Assembly (NCBI GenBank): GCA_963773605.1
Contig: CAVZBT010000010.1
Span: 372,001-436,000, forward strand
From: CAVZBT01 sp963773605
GTDB taxonomy: Bacteria; Acidobacteriota; UBA6911
DNA: 64,000 nucleotides
Direction: 5' to 3'
Both the position numbers and the translations under genes were made by a program. The notes beneath the pieces were generated by a model. That model had not been told where the DNA came from. It did no database searches and saw nothing but the letters and a program-made list of their open reading frames with translations. This document shows positions 62,311 to 64,000 of the stretch, in pieces (position 1 is the first letter of the stretch; each line of letters opens with the position of its first letter).

Positions 62311-63363
62311 ATGAGACTCGGGTTCTTCTCCCTGTTTGCGTCCGTGCTGCTGTCTGCCTGCAATGCCTGGGCGGACCAGGTGACACTCAATAACGGGGAC
62401 CGGATTACAGGTAAGGTGGTAAAAAAGGACCAAGGCTCCGTGACATTCAAGAGCGACGTCTTTGGTTCCGTTACGATCCCATGGTCTTCCGTGGCCCAGT
62501 TGGCTTCCGACGCCCCTGTCACGGTGGTGCTTTCGGATGGCAAAGCCGTCGTCGGCAAACTGGCCACCGCCGACGGCGTGCTTCAGGTCACCACGGCAAC
62601 CGCGACGGAGTCTGCCGTGCTCAGCGAGATTACTGCGATACGCGATGCCTCGGAGCAGCGGTCATTCGAGCGGCTCCAAAACCCGAGTGTGTTGAACCTG
62701 TGGGCCGGCCGCGCCGACGTGGGGCTCAGCATCGCCTCCGGCAACTCGCAGACGACCACTTCGACGGTTTCGCTCGTGGCCACCCGGCAGACGCGCAGCG
62801 ACAAGGCCGGCATCCATTTCACCCAGATCTATGCGCACGGCAAGAACGCCCAGGGGGTCAAGGTTACGTCGGCCAATGCCGCCCGCGGCGGATGGGCGTA
62901 TGACCGCAAGGTGAACTCGCGCATGTTCCTGAACCTGCTGAACGACTATGAATACGATGCGTTCCAGGATCTCGACCTGCGTTTCGTCGCCGGAGGGGGC
63001 GCGGGATATTCCGCCCTGAGACGCGAGAGAATGCAGCTCGACCTCGTGGCAGGCGCAGACTACAACCGCGAGAAATACGGTGCGCCCCTGATACGCCACT
63101 CGGGCGAGGCGTACTGGGGGGACAGCCTGTCGGCAAAGGTGTCACGCACGACCTCCCTGACCCAGTCCTTCAGGATGTTCAACAACCTGACCCAGGGAGG
63201 CCATTACCGCATGAATTTCGATGCGGGCACCGCGACACAGCTGTTGAGATGGCTTGGCTGGCACGTGACCGTGAGCGACAGGTATTCGAGCGGTCCCCTG
63301 GCCGGACGCAAGAGGAACGATGTGCTGCTGACGACCGGTTTGCGTATAAACTTTGCACGATGA
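62311..63363 (+). CDS. Outer-membrane DUF481 (YdiY-like) protein
   Basis: 350 residues from ATG 62311. Signal peptide FFSLFASVLLSACNAWA, then two short SH3-like repeats (VTLNNGDRITGKVVKKDQG; VVLSDGKAVVGKLATADG), then a beta-barrel-like DUF481 domain (LSIASGNSQTTTSTVSLVATR... ending LLTTGLRINFAR). DUF481 proteins are outer-membrane barrels of unknown cargo, seen in several Gram-negative lineages. The C-terminal aromatic/Arg ending is barrel-like. Confidence 0.8.
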   Translation: MRLGFFSLFASVLLSACNAWADQVTLNNGDRITGKVVKKDQGSVTFKSDVFGSVTIPWSSVAQLASDAPVTVVLSDGKAVVGKLATADGVLQVTTATATESAVLSEITAIRDASEQRSFERLQNPSVLNLWAGRADVGLSIASGNSQTTTSTVSLVATRQTRSDKAGIHFTQIYAHGKNAQGVKVTSANAARGGWAYDRKVNSRMFLNLLNDYEYDAFQDLDLRFVAGGGAGYSALRRERMQLDLVAGADYNREKYGAPLIRHSGEAYWGDSLSAKVSRTTSLTQSFRMFNNLTQGGHYRMNFDAGTATQLLRWLGWHVTVSDRYSSGPLAGRKRNDVLLTTGLRINFAR

Positions 63364-63418
63364 CGACGGGCCCCGGGCCGATCCCGGCGCCGGAACCCAA
63401 CTCAGGAGAAAACTCGGC

Positions 63419-63763
63419 ATGGACAACGTCAAGAAGGCTCACGAAGATCGCTGGTTCATCGAAAAGGACCGGGAACTCATCGCCAAGCTGAAGGCGGAGC
63501 GGGAGCGACGGATCAGGGAAGAGGAGGCGAAGGAAGCCCAGAAACAACGCGACCGTCTCAGGGAGACGCACTGGATGTGTTGCCCGAAGTGCGGCCACGC
63601 GATGAAAGAAAGGACCCTGCGGGACGTGAAGGTGGATGTATGCACCCTGTGCGAAGGAGTCTACTTTGATCGCGGCGAGCTGGAAGACCTGATGCTGGCT
63701 CATCAGGCATCCGACCGGGCGGGGTTCTTCCGGCGCCTGATGGGGCTTGGCTCCGAACCGTGA
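63419..63763 (+). CDS. zf-TFIIB-domain protein
   Basis: 114 residues from ATG 63419, with AGGAG upstream. An N-terminal charged coiled-coil (DRELIAKLKAERERRIREEE, then AKEAQKQRDRLRE) leads to a TFIIB-type zinc finger: CCPKCGHAM and CTLCEGVYFDRGELEDLM. It is a common small bacterial protein of unknown function. It starts 55 bp after the DUF481 gene. Confidence 0.85.
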   Translation: MDNVKKAHEDRWFIEKDRELIAKLKAERERRIREEEAKEAQKQRDRLRETHWMCCPKCGHAMKERTLRDVKVDVCTLCEGVYFDRGELEDLMLAHQASDRAGFFRRLMGLGSEP

Positions 63764-63799
63764 GGTCGGCTCCTCAAACACACCCGGAGGCGCGAGGGA

Positions 63800-64000
63800 T
63801 CAAGAAGGCGTGGGGGGTCGCTTGGGGAACAGCAGCGACAGCGCAATCGATGCGGCAATGATCCCGCTGATGATTGCGAGCGAGACGCCGATCGGGAACT
63901 TTCCACCGAACAGGTCGTTGAGCCACGCCATCTTCAGTCCGACAAAGACCAGGACGAGGGCCAGTCCGTATTTCAGCATGTGAAACGACTCGACCGCCCC
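63800..64000 (-). CDS. terC: TerC-family integral membrane protein, C-terminal part only
   Basis: 67 codons including the stop TGA at 63800-63802 run off the right window edge. The text FHMLKYGLALVLVFVGLKM, then GGKFPIGVSLAIISGIIAAS, matches the last two helices of TerC/Alx proteins (manganese or tellurite-related membrane proteins). The start and most of the gene are outside the window. Confidence 0.8.
   Translation of the reverse strand, partial: GAVESFHMLKYGLALVLVFVGLKMAWLNDLFGGKFPIGVSLAIISGIIAASIALSLLFPKRPPTPS

Overview
The window looks like a chromosomal contig from an acidobacterium, probably Bryobacterales/Solibacter-like and possibly a metagenome assembly. The evidence is indirect: an Oar-type TonB-dependent receptor with an N-terminal carboxypeptidase-regulatory-like domain, a PknB-type kinase fused to a TolB/PD40 propeller, a winged-helix/FlgO/TPR regulator, several TAT-exported oxidoreductase-like proteins, a permease remnant of the ADOP type, and many secreted carbohydrate-active or esterase-like proteins. 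There are no rRNA, tRNA, CRISPR or phage genes. Both ends cut through genes: an esterase-like protein on the left and a TerC-like membrane protein on the right.

Layout. 1-5220: an operon of three paralogous secreted alpha/beta-hydrolase-like proteins (minus strand) carrying 2, 0 and 1 Ig-like N-terminal domains in transcription order; the middle one has a frameshift. 5397-7289: a membrane-anchored regulator with TPRs. 7465-8653: a frameshifted polytopic membrane protein. 9109-10155: a TAT-exported sugar isomerase/epimerase-like TIM barrel. 10342-12698: a RAYT fragment, a complete IS element (10665-12101) with 15-bp terminal inverted repeats and a TTAG duplication, and a higBA toxin-antitoxin pair whose antitoxin stop codon is the IS insertion site. 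12713-13057: a ferredoxin-domain remnant.

13115-27849 is the most interesting block, a probable peptidoglycan-fragment (muropeptide/aminosugar) utilisation locus. On the minus strand are a small ORF, a SIS-domain sugar isomerase and an MFS permease. On the plus strand are a GntR/UTRA regulator, a DUF1343/NamZ exo-muramidase homologue, an Oar-like receptor, a PIG-L deacetylase-like protein, a ROK sugar kinase, an M19 dipeptidase-like protein, an M28 metallopeptidase and a second NamZ homologue. Two copies of a palindromic operator-like site lie in the divergent promoter region next to gntR. Together the genes could open, import, de-peptidylate, phosphorylate and isomerise cell-wall fragments.

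28-37 kb: kinase-propeller, a zinc-ribbon/DUF2007 protein, a secreted hypothetical, an SGNH hydrolase, an SF2 helicase, and stretches of decayed genes. 37.5-64 kb is mostly housekeeping or single-function genes at visibly higher GC: a pentaheme cytochrome, zinc alcohol dehydrogenase, sulfatase-fold/TPR protein, DEAD-box helicase with a small basic partner, aldo/keto reductase, PPi-type phosphofructokinase, class II aldolase, CE15 glucuronoyl esterase with an SMP-30 lactonase, hemerythrin, HtrA protease, PqaA-like protein, a frameshifted Gfo/Idh/MocA oxidoreductase, a shortened spermidine-synthase-like protein, and others. This right half, unlike the left, is littered with two families of short intergenic palindromic repeats, called A and B here.
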